From Sulfurospirillaceae bacterium (lineage in GTDB: Bacteria; Campylobacterota; Campylobacteria; Campylobacterales; Sulfurospirillaceae), in assembly GCA_028693565.1 (NCBI GenBank), contig JAQUVE010000010.1, forward strand, positions 1-36,264: a DNA stretch of 36,264 nucleotides, written 5' to 3'. Below are positions 7,534 through 16,882 of the stretch, one piece after another (position 1 is the first letter of the stretch; each line of letters opens with the position of its first letter). The notes below the pieces were generated by a model. It saw nothing but the letters and a program-made list of their open reading frames with translations. It was not told the origin of the DNA and searched no databases. A program made the translations under genes and the position numbers.

Positions 7534-8196
7534 TTAATGGTTTAGATTTTTAACCATATAGCCTATACCTCTGATATTGACGATAAAGTCTTCTTTGAGA
7601 TTCGTTTTTAAACGATTAATCTCAGCTCTTATGGTAGCATCGTCAATATCGAAATCATTCCATACCGTCTCCCTAAACATATCATAACTACAAATAAGAG
7701 CTCTATTTAGGGTTAAAAATTCAATGATTTGAAGTTGTCGTTTTGGTAAAATCTGTGGTTCTTCATGAAAATAAAGCGTCATGTTTTCACTATTAAAACT
7801 GTAAGATTTGGAAAGTCTTTTATGGCACATGTTTTTTTGTGTCGTATTTGCGATTCTTTCAATTCTGATATTGAGCTCTTTTAAATGAAAAGGTTTTTTC
7901 AAGTAATCATAGCATCCCAATTCAAATGCCCTTGAAATATCTTCAATGTCAATGAGGGTTGAAATGAAGATAACGGGTACCATCTTTTTTTGAGCATCTA
8001 ATGTTTCTAAAATGGTTAATCCATCAATATTAGGAACGTTGATATCAAAGATGAGTAAGTCAAATTTTTGCTTATCTAAAATCTTCAAACAGACATCACC
8101 ATCGCGTACCGATGTAAGTACATGCCCTACAGCAGTAAGGTACTGCGTAATAGCTTCATTGAGTAGAATGTCATCTTCGAGCAGTAAAATTTTCAT
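7534..8196 (-). CDS. OmpR-family response regulator
   Basis: A 220-residue two-component regulator. The receiver domain (1-118) has the acidic pair in LLLEDD, the phosphoacceptor Asp51 in LLIFDINVPNIDG, and the Lys of YLKKPF. Residues ~125-218 form a winged-helix DNA-binding domain of the OmpR/PhoB type (RQLQIIEFLTLNR, then DATIRAEINRLK and IRGIGYMVK). Its ATG overlaps the stop of the FIST histidine kinase by four bases (ATGA), so the two are translationally coupled and surely partners. Target genes are not evident; the neighbouring FIST chemoreceptor is a candidate. Confidence 0.93.
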   Translation of the reverse strand: MKILLLEDDILLNEAITQYLTAVGHVLTSVRDGDVCLKILDKQKFDLLIFDINVPNIDGLTILETLDAQKKMVPVIFISTLIDIEDISRAFELGCYDYLKKPFHLKELNIRIERIANTTQKNMCHKRLSKSYSFNSENMTLYFHEEPQILPKRQLQIIEFLTLNRALICSYDMFRETVWNDFDIDDATIRAEINRLKTNLKEDFIVNIRGIGYMVKNLNH

Positions 8197-10082
8197 CGTT
8201 TATCTACTTTAAATTGATACGTAAAAGATGTTAAATCTTCATCTGAATGCAAGATAATTTTGACTTTTTCTTCTTTGCAAATTCGCTTCACCAAATTAAG
8301 TCCTAATCCAAAACCATTTTGCGATTGTTCCTCACGATAATACTCTTCAAAGATTTTTTCTGGTTTTTGAATTTTTCGCGAATGAGAAGCGATGCAAAAG
8401 TCACAGTCATCGTCTTTGTGATGTAGACTTACTTGGATATTTTCTTTTTCGTAAGTATATTTTATAGCATTGGTGAGATTGTTATCAATAATGCGCTGTA
8501 ATTTTGTTTCATTAAAAAAGATATAGAATTTATCGCAATTGCTTTCAAAGATAAATTTTGACTTCGCTTTATCGGCTACTTGAGCAAAAAAGTCTATTCG
8601 GCTACGGACATAATCAACTAAATCTATCTTACGTTTAAGATAGTGAATTTGGTCTTTTTTCACTAAATAACTCAAGTCATCATAAATAGAAAAGATACTT
8701 TTGACAGCTACTTCAATATTTTCCAAATAGACACTTTTGCTAAAGTTCATTTCATGTAGTTCAATATTACTCATAATCACACTTAAAGGTGTATTCATTT
8801 CATGAACGGTATAACGTAAAAATTGCCGATGCGATAAAAGAAGGTTTTTTGAGTAATTCATCTGTTTTTCGAGTCGTTTGGACTGCTCTTCATAATCACG
8901 GCTACTTTGTTGAATCAAAGTACTCAGTGATTGAATCGTTTTAGCATAAGAAGCTTCTTCTATTGAAGGAGTACTTAAAGAGGGGGTATCATAGGTTATA
9001 TTTTGTGTTGATTCGTCTAGTGCGACCACGGTTAGTGTTTGATTTAAAAGTTCGTTGTGTCCATTATGATGAAAAAACTCAGAATAGGTAAAGAATCCCG
9101 CTGTAGTTGCTTGGTTGGAAAAAGCGTCAAGCCCAAGATTGATGTAATCGGGCATATACCGTCTACGCGCCATACACGAATAGATAAAGAATGTTTCTGC
9201 TTTCACTTGGTGAAGATTGGTTAATGCTTGGAAAGGATCTTTAAGTAGCGATTTTGCATCTCCAAAGCCGATTTTAAATTTATCTCCATTGGCTAAATTA
9301 CCGCCACAGCTAAGACTGCCATCTTCATGTTTAGCGATAACAGCGCGGGCCATTGCAACACCATTTTTTTCGATAATTAAAGGAAATTCAGTTTGCGAAA
9401 CATTGCTGCCTAGGTATTTTTCGTAAAATACAGAAGGGTTCATTCCATCAATTGTATAGATTCTATTGCCTACAACATTATCGATGACATGCTCTAACCC
9501 TATGGCTTTCCAGTCAAATTTATAATCCGTTGCAACTTTTAAAACATCAGAGTTTAAAGAGATACCAACAGCACCTTCACTTAAAAGAACGTCTTGTGAT
9601 GAGATATAGGTTTGTATAAATTGGCCATTATCGCCTGCCATGCCACCACAAATAGGTATTTTTGCATTAAACGATTCAATACCTTTTAAAAACTCCTCAG
9701 CATTCATGTGCGTACCATCGGAAAAAAGAATAAGCAATTTTGTATTTGACGTTACTAAAGCAGATGCCAAATCAACACCGCACTGAAAAGAGTCTTTGTT
9801 TTGCTGGAATGCTGTTTTAATGAGGGTATGCTCAAAAGTACTCAGTGTAATAATCGTTTTTAATGTGCTTACCGTTGCATCGCAAATTTCACCATCGGTG
9901 GTTGTACCAATGCAAATTGCTTGAGGAAGATAACCGCGAATGGTCTCAACAACATAGCGTAGTACTTCTTTATTTTGTCCGCAAAAGATCTGTATTAGAA
10001 TATTTTTTTCATCTTTAAAATGTGCAAAATCAATGATAGTTTGTAGTGGTCCAGTGGTATATTGGTAATTATATGTTTTCAT
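8193..10082 (-). CDS. Soluble FIST-domain sensor histidine kinase
   Basis: A 629-residue cytoplasmic kinase without membrane segments. FIST_N (~25-215: GTTTDGEIC, ICGGMAGDNG) and FIST_C (~220-370: FFIYSCMARRRY, GFFTYSEFF) form the sensor. A short coiled coil leads to the phosphorylation helix with the His box YTVHEMNTPLSVI (His ~425). The ATP-binding domain has the N box (NNLTNAIKYTYE) and G2 box (NGFGLGLNLVKRI). The usual DxGxG G1 box is replaced by IASHSRKI followed by IFEEYYREE, a layout I associate with epsilonproteobacterial kinases, so activity is still likely. It is the first gene of the kinase-regulator pair. The start at ATG 10082 lacks a clear Shine-Dalgarno. Confidence 0.92.
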   Translation of the reverse strand: MKTYNYQYTTGPLQTIIDFAHFKDEKNILIQIFCGQNKEVLRYVVETIRGYLPQAICIGTTTDGEICDATVSTLKTIITLSTFEHTLIKTAFQQNKDSFQCGVDLASALVTSNTKLLILFSDGTHMNAEEFLKGIESFNAKIPICGGMAGDNGQFIQTYISSQDVLLSEGAVGISLNSDVLKVATDYKFDWKAIGLEHVIDNVVGNRIYTIDGMNPSVFYEKYLGSNVSQTEFPLIIEKNGVAMARAVIAKHEDGSLSCGGNLANGDKFKIGFGDAKSLLKDPFQALTNLHQVKAETFFIYSCMARRRYMPDYINLGLDAFSNQATTAGFFTYSEFFHHNGHNELLNQTLTVVALDESTQNITYDTPSLSTPSIEEASYAKTIQSLSTLIQQSSRDYEEQSKRLEKQMNYSKNLLLSHRQFLRYTVHEMNTPLSVIMSNIELHEMNFSKSVYLENIEVAVKSIFSIYDDLSYLVKKDQIHYLKRKIDLVDYVRSRIDFFAQVADKAKSKFIFESNCDKFYIFFNETKLQRIIDNNLTNAIKYTYEKENIQVSLHHKDDDCDFCIASHSRKIQKPEKIFEEYYREEQSQNGFGLGLNLVKRICKEEKVKIILHSDEDLTSFTYQFKVDKR

Positions 10083-10122
10083 AATTTTTTAACAAAGCTA
10101 TGCCCTCAACAAATTTTACTTC

Positions 10123-10128
10123 ATTATA
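10123..10128 (-). promoter_or_regulatory. -10 element for the FIST kinase operon
   Basis: Minus-strand CCTATAATG lies 40 bases before the kinase ATG, giving a leader of about 34 bases. Confidence 0.45.
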
Positions 10129-10161
10129 GGTCAATAAAGCTTAAGTAAAAAATTAATTTTT

Positions 10162-10190
10162 AAAAAGAAAAATATGCTTTTTTTGCATAT
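10162..10190 (-). terminator. Terminator after the glucan synthase-like gene
   Basis: The 6-bp stem ATATGC/GCATAT (10172-10177 and 10185-10190) has an A7 loop on the minus strand and is followed directly by TTTTCTTTTTA. It therefore fits an intrinsic terminator ~50 bases after the stop of the minus-strand GH17-GT2 gene. On the plus strand the hairpin is followed by CTTTTTTT, so it could work in both directions. Confidence 0.6.
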
Positions 10191-10211
10191 CTTTTTTTAC
10201 ACACTTATTGC

Positions 10212-10244
10212 AAGTAAGAGGTGGCATTACGCCATCTCTTACTT
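10212..10244. repeat. 14-bp stem hairpin over the glucan synthase-like stop codon
   Basis: AAGTAAGAGGTGGC (10212-10225) and GCCATCTCTTACTT (10231-10244) pair with one wobble around a 5-base loop. On the plus strand it is followed by CTTTTT; on the minus strand, where the gene ends (TAA at 10241-10239), no T-tract follows at once. It probably acts together with the next hairpin in 3' end formation. Confidence 0.5.
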
Positions 10245-12770
10245 CTTTTTAGCAGAATTCAGTTCAATCCACCTTAAGATAATAGCAGAGTAATAAGGGA
10301 TACTTTGCACTAAAAGAGTGAAGGCAAAAACATAAATTTCCGTAATGCGTGTGAAGTTTGTGAAATAGAGTGCAAAGAAAGAGATACTTAAAAGCGTTGC
10401 CAAAATAATTTCATACTTGATAGGATTAGCTTGCACTTTTTTGGTGTTCCCCCCTTTTTCGGTGCGTTTAAAAGGAAGTCCATCTTTGACAAAACCATCG
10501 TAAACAGCTTTAAAGATAACCAATTGCAAGCTCATGGAAGCAATGGCACTGAGCATTGTTTCTCGTACACTCATCTTCACACGGGTGTGATAGAGGATAA
10601 AAGCATGCAAGATATTAACCAAAAATGCCACTAAAATAGGCAATGTTAAGGGCAGTGTAGGAATCGTAACGCCTACAAAGATAATAAATGGTACCCAAAA
10701 GATATTTAAAAAAGCAGTTAGCGCTCCAAATGCGTCAGAGAGCCAAAAGAACCATCCCGCAACAAAGTGGTATTTTTGATATTTGGTCAGTGATGTGGAT
10801 GAAGGTAAAAAATGTCGCCAGTGTTTTTTGAGAATTTGGATGGCACCATATGCCCAGCGGTGGCGCTGTGTGCGAAATGCTTCAACGGTATCAGGCAGCA
10901 ATCCCCAACCATAACGACGGTTGGTGTAGTGTTCGGTATAGCCTGCTTCAAATAAACGAAGCCCTAGCTCAGAATCTTCAACGATGCTATAAGTCGTCCA
11001 ATCACCTACTTCATGCATTGCTGAAAGTCTTGCCATGAGCATTGTACCGTGTGCAACGATAGCATTTTCCTCATTTCTCTCAACCATACCGATATCAAAG
11101 AAGCCCGCATATTCTGCATTCATGGCCTGTTTGATAAGTGAGTCTTGCCCATCTCTATGATCTTGTGGTGCTTGAACGAGAGCGACTTTTGGGTCATCAA
11201 ACAATGGTACTAAATCGATAAGCCAATCTTTGCTAATGACATAGTCTGCATCAATAACGGCTAAAATTTCTGCTTTTTCATTGGTATATTTTAATGCTTC
11301 ATTTAAAGCGCCCGCTTTAAAACCTTGACATGTAATATTTAAAAAGACAAATTTTTCACCCAGCTTAGCGCAATGCTCTTCGATAGGCTTCCAGTAGAAC
11401 TCTTCAGAGGTATTGTTGATAACGACTAAAACTTCGTAGTTAGTATATTTGAGTTTTGAAAGGGCATCAAGGGTTTCAATCAGTACGTGCGGTTGCTCTT
11501 TATAAGCAGGGACATGAATCGAAACAAAAGGCACACGATCGGATTTGAGATTAAGAGGCGCTAATCTAGCAGGGGCAATTCCCAGTGTGCACTTAAAGAG
11601 CTCATTAATTTTTGCGAGCGTGATGATGACCAGTGGGATCATGAGAAAAATCCCCATCACCCACATCACCCACATACCGAAATTCATGTAGTAGATAAAG
11701 GGGTAGGTGGCGGCCATAGCAATACCAAAACCCATCGCTTGAGCCGCGGCTGCAAAGGTTATTGAGTGTGCAAAATTAACGCGTTGATTGCGCAATCCAT
11801 AAAAAGTGAGAAGAATTCCAAAAAAGACAGACCCACCCATCTGATAACGCCACAAAGGATTAATAATCGTCTTCTTGACAAAATTAAATTTTGGCATTTG
11901 GTCGATGTCAAAAAGTCCCCAGTAAGGACCAACGCTTCCTTCATGAACGCCTTTCCATGGTTGATCAAATGCCTCAACAATGTTATAGCTCCAGTGTTCA
12001 CTTTTTGCCATTGCTAAGAAATCGGTAATGGCTTTGATCTGATTGGGAAGGGTTGCTTCTGCTTTTTCATTGTTGTAGCCACTACTTGGCCAACCAAATT
12101 CCCCAATGAGAATATGTTTTTTAGGATACAGTGCAGCGATGGCATCATACTTTTCTTTGGTGAATGCCAGTGCGTTTTGTATAGGCACTTTTTCCCAATA
12201 TGGAAGAATATGCACACAGATAAAATCGATATGTTTAGCTAACTCCGTATTGGTAAGCCAAATGTGTTGTACCTCTGCAGTGGTTACAGGAATACGTGTT
12301 CGTTTGGAGATTCTATCGATAATCGCAATTAATTCATCCGATTTTAAATCATCCCTAAGTAAAACCTCATTTCCGACAATAACAGAGGAGATTTTAGGGC
12401 TATACATACGGATGAGTTCAAGTGCTTTTTCGATTTCAGCTTCATTAGCATCTTTATTGGTAGAGAGCCATAATCCCAGGTCAACTTTGAGTTTAGTTTC
12501 CCCTAAGTTACTTAAAACTTTTTCTGCATCGGCGATTGCATAGGTTCTGACTTTACGTGAAATTTGTGAAATTGTTTCTAAATCATCAGCGACTTCTTCA
12601 TCACTCTTGAGCGCTTTTTCAAAACCTTTAAAAGGGGTATAGGAGAGTGATTCAAGTTTATCTCCAATTTGTGGAGAGATAACAAATTTATCGCCGCCTC
12701 TTGTCCAAAGAAAAATTTGTAATAAAGAACTGAGGAAAATAGCCAATAGAATGTATTTGAGGTATTTCAA
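10239..12770 (-). CDS. GH17-GT2 fusion, beta-glucan synthase-like membrane protein
   Basis: An 843-residue inner-membrane protein. After one N-terminal membrane anchor (5-25), residues ~50-300 form a GH17-like domain facing the periplasm, with the acid/base Glu in SSVIVGNEVLL and the nucleophile Glu in ILIGEFGWPSSG. Two or three membrane helices (310-390) lead to a GT2 processive transferase domain: SIHVPAYKE, the DAD of LAVIDADYV, the ED of SIVEDSELGLR, and TQRHRW (QxxRW). More helices close the protein. This order matches NdvB-type proteins that make and remodel periplasmic beta-1,3-glucans. The start is TTG at 12770 with GGAG 8 bases before it. The upstream neighbour on the same strand is a GGDEF-EAL protein 79 bases away, hinting at c-di-GMP control. 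The actual product is unproven. Confidence 0.87.
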   Translation of the reverse strand: MKYLKYILLAIFLSSLLQIFLWTRGGDKFVISPQIGDKLESLSYTPFKGFEKALKSDEEVADDLETISQISRKVRTYAIADAEKVLSNLGETKLKVDLGLWLSTNKDANEAEIEKALELIRMYSPKISSVIVGNEVLLRDDLKSDELIAIIDRISKRTRIPVTTAEVQHIWLTNTELAKHIDFICVHILPYWEKVPIQNALAFTKEKYDAIAALYPKKHILIGEFGWPSSGYNNEKAEATLPNQIKAITDFLAMAKSEHWSYNIVEAFDQPWKGVHEGSVGPYWGLFDIDQMPKFNFVKKTIINPLWRYQMGGSVFFGILLTFYGLRNQRVNFAHSITFAAAAQAMGFGIAMAATYPFIYYMNFGMWVMWVMGIFLMIPLVIITLAKINELFKCTLGIAPARLAPLNLKSDRVPFVSIHVPAYKEQPHVLIETLDALSKLKYTNYEVLVVINNTSEEFYWKPIEEHCAKLGEKFVFLNITCQGFKAGALNEALKYTNEKAEILAVIDADYVISKDWLIDLVPLFDDPKVALVQAPQDHRDGQDSLIKQAMNAEYAGFFDIGMVERNEENAIVAHGTMLMARLSAMHEVGDWTTYSIVEDSELGLRLFEAGYTEHYTNRRYGWGLLPDTVEAFRTQRHRWAYGAIQILKKHWRHFLPSSTSLTKYQKYHFVAGWFFWLSDAFGALTAFLNIFWVPFIIFVGVTIPTLPLTLPILVAFLVNILHAFILYHTRVKMSVRETMLSAIASMSLQLVIFKAVYDGFVKDGLPFKRTEKGGNTKKVQANPIKYEIILATLLSISFFALYFTNFTRITEIYVFAFTLLVQSIPYYSAIILRWIELNSAKKK

Positions 12771-12849
12771 AATAGGAACTCCAAAAAAAATTGTATGATT
12801 TTACACTAAATTTGTTTAAAAGTGTGGAGAGAAGAGTGAGAGTCCTATC

Positions 12850-15135
12850 TCAAAGAGAAGTTTTTTGTGATTGGATAAACGTGAGTAAAGATTCTTTTGA
12901 TAGAGGCTTGGCAAAATAGTATCCTTGAAATTTATTACATCCAAAAGCGTGTAGCAACTCTTTTTGCTCGATACTTTCAACCCCTTCAGCAATAATTTGC
13001 ATCTCAAAATTTTGTCCAATTGCAATAATGTTTTGAACCATTTTTTGTGACGTTAAATCCTCTACGATGTCATCTACAAAACTTTTATCGATTTTGACTT
13101 CATCAATAGGAAGTTTCTTGAGCATACTTAATGATGAGTACCCTGTCCCAAAATCATCCATGGAGATTTGGATACCCAGTGCTCTAATTTTTTCAAGTAG
13201 TGGCAAAATCAAGTTAATATCTTCAATAAAAAGATTTTCTGTTACTTCAAGGGTTAAAGCCAGTGTGTCTATATGCGTTCGCTCAATAGTGTTAATAAGA
13301 TGTGTATAAAAATCAGTATCCATCAACTGACGGACGGAAATATTAATAGAGACATGAAAAGTATGCTTGAGCGTAGTATGAAGTTCATGCATTTGCGTAC
13401 AGGCTGTTTCTAGAATAAATCGACCAATGTGTGGCATCAGCCCAAAGGTTTCAGCTAAAGGTATAAAATGGCTGGGTGGTATATGTCCAAGCGAAGGGTT
13501 GTGCCATCTTACTAATGCTTCAACCCCATAGAGTATTCCTTCGCTATTAACTTGAGGTTGATACACCATTGAGAGTTCGTTATTGGTAATCGCTTTACGT
13601 AATGCTTGCTCCATTTTGATGTTATTCAAAAAGCCGTCTTGCATAGTGTCGGCAAAAATATGAACGCTGTTTTTAATCATTTTTGACTTTGAGAGTGCAA
13701 TATCGGCCGATCTAAGCAACATATCTAAGCTTTCGCCATGATTTGGGTAAAGGGCTATGCCAACACTTGCACTGATATTAAAATTGAGTTCATTAATATT
13801 GTAAGGTTTTGAAAGTAGTTCTATGAGTTGAAAGGAAAAGATTAAGAGTGCTTGATGTTCACATAAGTTCATTAGAATGACAAATTCATCACCACCATAG
13901 CGAACAATTAAAGAGTCTTGTGGGCAAATAGATTTTAGTCGTTTGGAAATTTCTACTAAGACGTGATCACCAAATTGGTGCCCAAAACTATCGTTTATAT
14001 TTTTAAAATGATCCATGTCAACATAGATAAGGCTAAAAGGGGGCGCATTTTTATAAGACCAATAGGAGATCGCTTGTTGTAGATAACTACGATTTGGAAG
14101 TGACGTTAATGAATCATGGGTTGCTTGAAAAATAAGATCATTTTTGCGTTTTTCATCGGCTCTAGCAATTAGCCTAAAAAGAAAGAAAAACCCTATACCT
14201 GTGGTAAGATAGATTAAGAAATAGGTAAAGATAACCCATAAAAAATCGTAGATTATAGTATTCATATGTGTATGCACAATGGTCCATATTTTATAATTGT
14301 TATTAAATTTCAAAGAGGCAAGATAGTGCGTCCCATCAGCATGTTTATGAGGAAAGGAGACTAAAATTTCATTACGTTTTAGCTCGTCTGAGCTGAGGCC
14401 ATAATGATGAAAAATTGTTTCATAAATATTGTTTCGATCTTTTTCAGTAAAAGGTGTTAAATAGGCTTTTTCTAACGTATTTATGTCATTGGATAGGTAT
14501 TGCGGGTACAAATCAGAATCGCGAATTATGGCAATGAGGAGGTTCTTTTTATGGTGAATATTGGCAATGAGATTATCAAAAATTAACGTAGGGCTAAGAA
14601 GTACTGTTAAAACAACAATAGGTTGATCGTTAGAATCACGTATGGTTTTGCGTATAGGCATAACCCAGCTTTTTGTCTCTGGTGAAAAATAGGTACGCCC
14701 AAAAACCATCGAATGACTCTGCAGTGCTTCGATAAATGATAGTCTACTTGCGGGATATTTGAGCAAATTTATGATTTTGCTCGGATCTTCATTAGTGCTT
14801 CCATAGACAAAATTGCCATCAGGGCGAGTGACGCCAAAAGCAGTAACGGCAGGATTTTTTAACAGCGGTAATGCGTATTTACTAATCTTTTCAGGGTTAT
14901 TGAAGTTGTGTTTTTCCGTGGTAATACTAGTTCCTAGAATATCCATCAAACGCTCTTGGGTATCAAATAATGATTGTGTTGTATTCGCAAGTATTTCAAC
15001 AATATTTTCTTGTGCATTTTGGTACCTTAAGTAAACACTGTCCCATTTTATATAAGCAATGACGCAGAAAAGTACAGTAGAAAATAACATTAAAATGTAA
15101 AAAATAAGCCAAATATTTTTTTTGAAGAGAGCCAA
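12850..15135 (-). CDS. Membrane GGDEF-EAL protein with periplasmic sensor
   Basis: A 761-residue c-di-GMP turnover protein. A membrane helix (9-31), a ~265-residue periplasmic region of dCache-like character (GVTRPDGNFVYGST, FGRTYFSPETKSWVMPIRK) and a second helix (~297-325) precede the GGDEF domain (active site GGDEF at 414-418) and the EAL domain (EAL at 539-541). EAL metal and catalytic residues look complete: NISVRQL, EVTEN, MDDFGTGYSS, VKIDKSF, AEGVES, FQGYYFAKPL. The GGDEF motif is also intact, without an RxxD inhibitory site, so the protein could be bifunctional. It starts with TTG at 15135, with AAGG ~9 bases upstream. It is divergent from the ABC-F gene and lies upstream of the GH17-GT2 gene. 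Confidence 0.92.
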   Translation of the reverse strand: MALFKKNIWLIFYILMLFSTVLFCVIAYIKWDSVYLRYQNAQENIVEILANTTQSLFDTQERLMDILGTSITTEKHNFNNPEKISKYALPLLKNPAVTAFGVTRPDGNFVYGSTNEDPSKIINLLKYPASRLSFIEALQSHSMVFGRTYFSPETKSWVMPIRKTIRDSNDQPIVVLTVLLSPTLIFDNLIANIHHKKNLLIAIIRDSDLYPQYLSNDINTLEKAYLTPFTEKDRNNIYETIFHHYGLSSDELKRNEILVSFPHKHADGTHYLASLKFNNNYKIWTIVHTHMNTIIYDFLWVIFTYFLIYLTTGIGFFFLFRLIARADEKRKNDLIFQATHDSLTSLPNRSYLQQAISYWSYKNAPPFSLIYVDMDHFKNINDSFGHQFGDHVLVEISKRLKSICPQDSLIVRYGGDEFVILMNLCEHQALLIFSFQLIELLSKPYNINELNFNISASVGIALYPNHGESLDMLLRSADIALSKSKMIKNSVHIFADTMQDGFLNNIKMEQALRKAITNNELSMVYQPQVNSEGILYGVEALVRWHNPSLGHIPPSHFIPLAETFGLMPHIGRFILETACTQMHELHTTLKHTFHVSINISVRQLMDTDFYTHLINTIERTHIDTLALTLEVTENLFIEDINLILPLLEKIRALGIQISMDDFGTGYSSLSMLKKLPIDEVKIDKSFVDDIVEDLTSQKMVQNIIAIGQNFEMQIIAEGVESIEQKELLHAFGCNKFQGYYFAKPLSKESLLTFIQSQKTSL

Positions 15136-15169
15136 TTTAAGTTACCTTGTTAGAAAAAATGCAAATTCT

Positions 15170-15175
15170 ATTATA
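15170..15175 (-). promoter_or_regulatory. -10 element for the GGDEF-EAL gene
   Basis: Minus-strand AATGTTATAATAG lies 35 bases before the TTG start, inside the divergent gap with the ABC-F gene. Confidence 0.45.
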
Positions 15176-15249
15176 ACATTTTTTTATCAAATATTTTTTT
15201 TAAGACAAGCTAAAGATTTAAGTAAATGTGGAAACAAGCTATATGGTGC

Positions 15250-15255
15250 TATAAT
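15250..15255 (+). promoter_or_regulatory. Extended -10 element TGC-TATAAT for the ABC-F operon
   Basis: GTGCTATAATCCGCG sits 31 bases before the chosen ATG. The expected transcript start lies downstream of the longer in-frame ORF's earlier ATG (15122), which supports the start at 15287. Confidence 0.6.
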
Positions 15256-15286
15256 CCGCGAAAAACTAGAGAAGAAAAGAGTATCA

Positions 15287-16882
15287 ATGGTAGAAGTTAA
15301 TAACCTCACAATGCGTTTTTCGCAACAGCTTTTATTTGAAAATATCAATTTAAAGTTAGATAGAGGCAAACGTTATGGGCTCATTGGCGCCAATGGAGCA
15401 GGTAAAACAACCTTTTTAAAAATTTTAGCAGGACAGTTAGAACAAACCAGTGGAAATATTTCAATTGAGAATGGTTTAAGAGTTGGTGTTTTGAGCCAAA
15501 ATCAATATGCTTTTGAAGAATACACACTTAAAGATGCTGTTATGTATGGCAATAAACGGTTGTATGATGCCATTAAAGAAAAAGAGTATTTGTATGAAAA
15601 CGGCGATTTTAGTGACGATAAAGTCAATGACCGTTTAGCAGAACTCGAGATAATTTGTGCGGAAGAAGACCCTACCTATGAAGTAGATGTGACGATTGAG
15701 AAGATTTTAGCGTCCCTTGGTTTTCCTGTTGAGAACCACAATGATTTGATGAGTGAGCTTACAGGTGGTGATAAATTTAAAATTCTTTTAGCGCAAGTTC
15801 TTTATCCAAGACCCGATGTTCTTTTCTTAGACGAACCAACGAACAACCTAGACTTAGAAGCAATCTCATGGCTCGAAGAGCAGTTAATTCGCCATGAAGG
15901 GACGATGGTTGTCATCTCCCATGATAGACACTTTTTAAACTCTGTGGTAACCAATATCTTAGATGTGGATTTTAAAAAGATTCGTGAATTTACAGGTAAC
16001 TATGATGAATGGTATATGGCTGCTAATTTGATTGCTAAACAGCAAGAGATGGATAGAGATAAAAAACTGAAAGAAAAAGAGGAACTTGAAGCCTTTGTAC
16101 GACGTTTTTCTGCCAATGCATCTAAAGCGAAACAAGCAACATCCCGCCAAAGACGATTGGAAAAGTTAGAGATTGCTGATATTCAGACTTCTTCCAGACG
16201 CGATCCAAGTATTGTATTTAGAATGGGTCGAGATATTGGCAATGAAGTGCTAGAGGTCGAAGATATTGAGAAGAGTTATGGTGATGAAAAAGTGCTACAT
16301 TCGATCAGTTTTAAAGTAGAAAAAGGCGAGAAAATAGCACTTATTGGCCATAATGGTGTTGGGAAAACCACACTTTGTAATATTTTAATGGATCAATTAG
16401 AAAGTGATGCAGGAAAGGTCAAGTGGGGAGCAACCATCATTCCGAGCTATTTTCCTCAAAATACAACCGATATTATTACAGGGGATTTTCAACTGTTTGA
16501 GTGGTTACAACAATACGACGAGAAAAAAGATTTGGACGAAATTCGTAAGTGTTTAGGACGAATGCTTTTTTCTGGCGAAGAACAAAAAAAGAGTGTCGTA
16601 AAACTGAGCGGTGGTGAAAAACACCGTATGATGCTCTCTAAGATGATGCTTCAAAAAGGAAACTTTTTAGTGTTAGACGAGCCTGATAACCATCTTGATC
16701 TAGAAGCCATTATCGCTTTAGGAGAAGGTCTTTATAAATTTCCTGGCAACGTCATTTGTGTCACACACGATAGAGAGCTTATCGATGCTTTTGCTAATCG
16801 CATTATCGAATTGCATGCAGATGGAACGATGATAGATTTTAAAGGTGATTATGAATCTTTTAGAGAGACATATGGCAGGTAG
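15287..16882 (+). CDS. ABC-F ATPase, YbiT-like
   Basis: ABC-F proteins are soluble paired ATPases that act on the ribosome E site. This 531-residue protein resembles E. coli YbiT along its length (RYGLIGANGAGKTT; VVISHDRHFLN; FVRRFSANASKAKQATSR in the linker; FKGDYESF at the end). The first Walker A is GANGAGKTT and the second GHNGVGKTT. The second signature is LSGGEKHRM, while the first is the altered LTGGDKFK. Walker B of domain 1 is FLDEPTNNLD; in domain 2 the usual DEPTNHLD reads DEPDNHLD. I start at ATG 15287 (MVEVNNLTM) because the promoter lies just upstream and residues before it have no homology. The stop overlaps the SUI1-like gene by 11 bases. Confidence 0.92.
   Translation: MVEVNNLTMRFSQQLLFENINLKLDRGKRYGLIGANGAGKTTFLKILAGQLEQTSGNISIENGLRVGVLSQNQYAFEEYTLKDAVMYGNKRLYDAIKEKEYLYENGDFSDDKVNDRLAELEIICAEEDPTYEVDVTIEKILASLGFPVENHNDLMSELTGGDKFKILLAQVLYPRPDVLFLDEPTNNLDLEAISWLEEQLIRHEGTMVVISHDRHFLNSVVTNILDVDFKKIREFTGNYDEWYMAANLIAKQQEMDRDKKLKEKEELEAFVRRFSANASKAKQATSRQRRLEKLEIADIQTSSRRDPSIVFRMGRDIGNEVLEVEDIEKSYGDEKVLHSISFKVEKGEKIALIGHNGVGKTTLCNILMDQLESDAGKVKWGATIIPSYFPQNTTDIITGDFQLFEWLQQYDEKKDLDEIRKCLGRMLFSGEEQKKSVVKLSGGEKHRMMLSKMMLQKGNFLVLDEPDNHLDLEAIIALGEGLYKFPGNVICVTHDRELIDAFANRIIELHADGTMIDFKGDYESFRETYGR

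Noticed and set aside
12106-12543. 145-codon plus-strand frame inside the GH17-GT2 gene
   Set aside because: It is the opposite-strand shadow of a well-conserved GH17 domain, with low-complexity Ser/Ile-rich translation.
15122-15286. N-terminal extension of the ABC-F protein from 15122
   Set aside because: It overlaps the divergent gene and lies upstream of the TATAAT promoter at 15250. YbiT-like homology begins at 15287.
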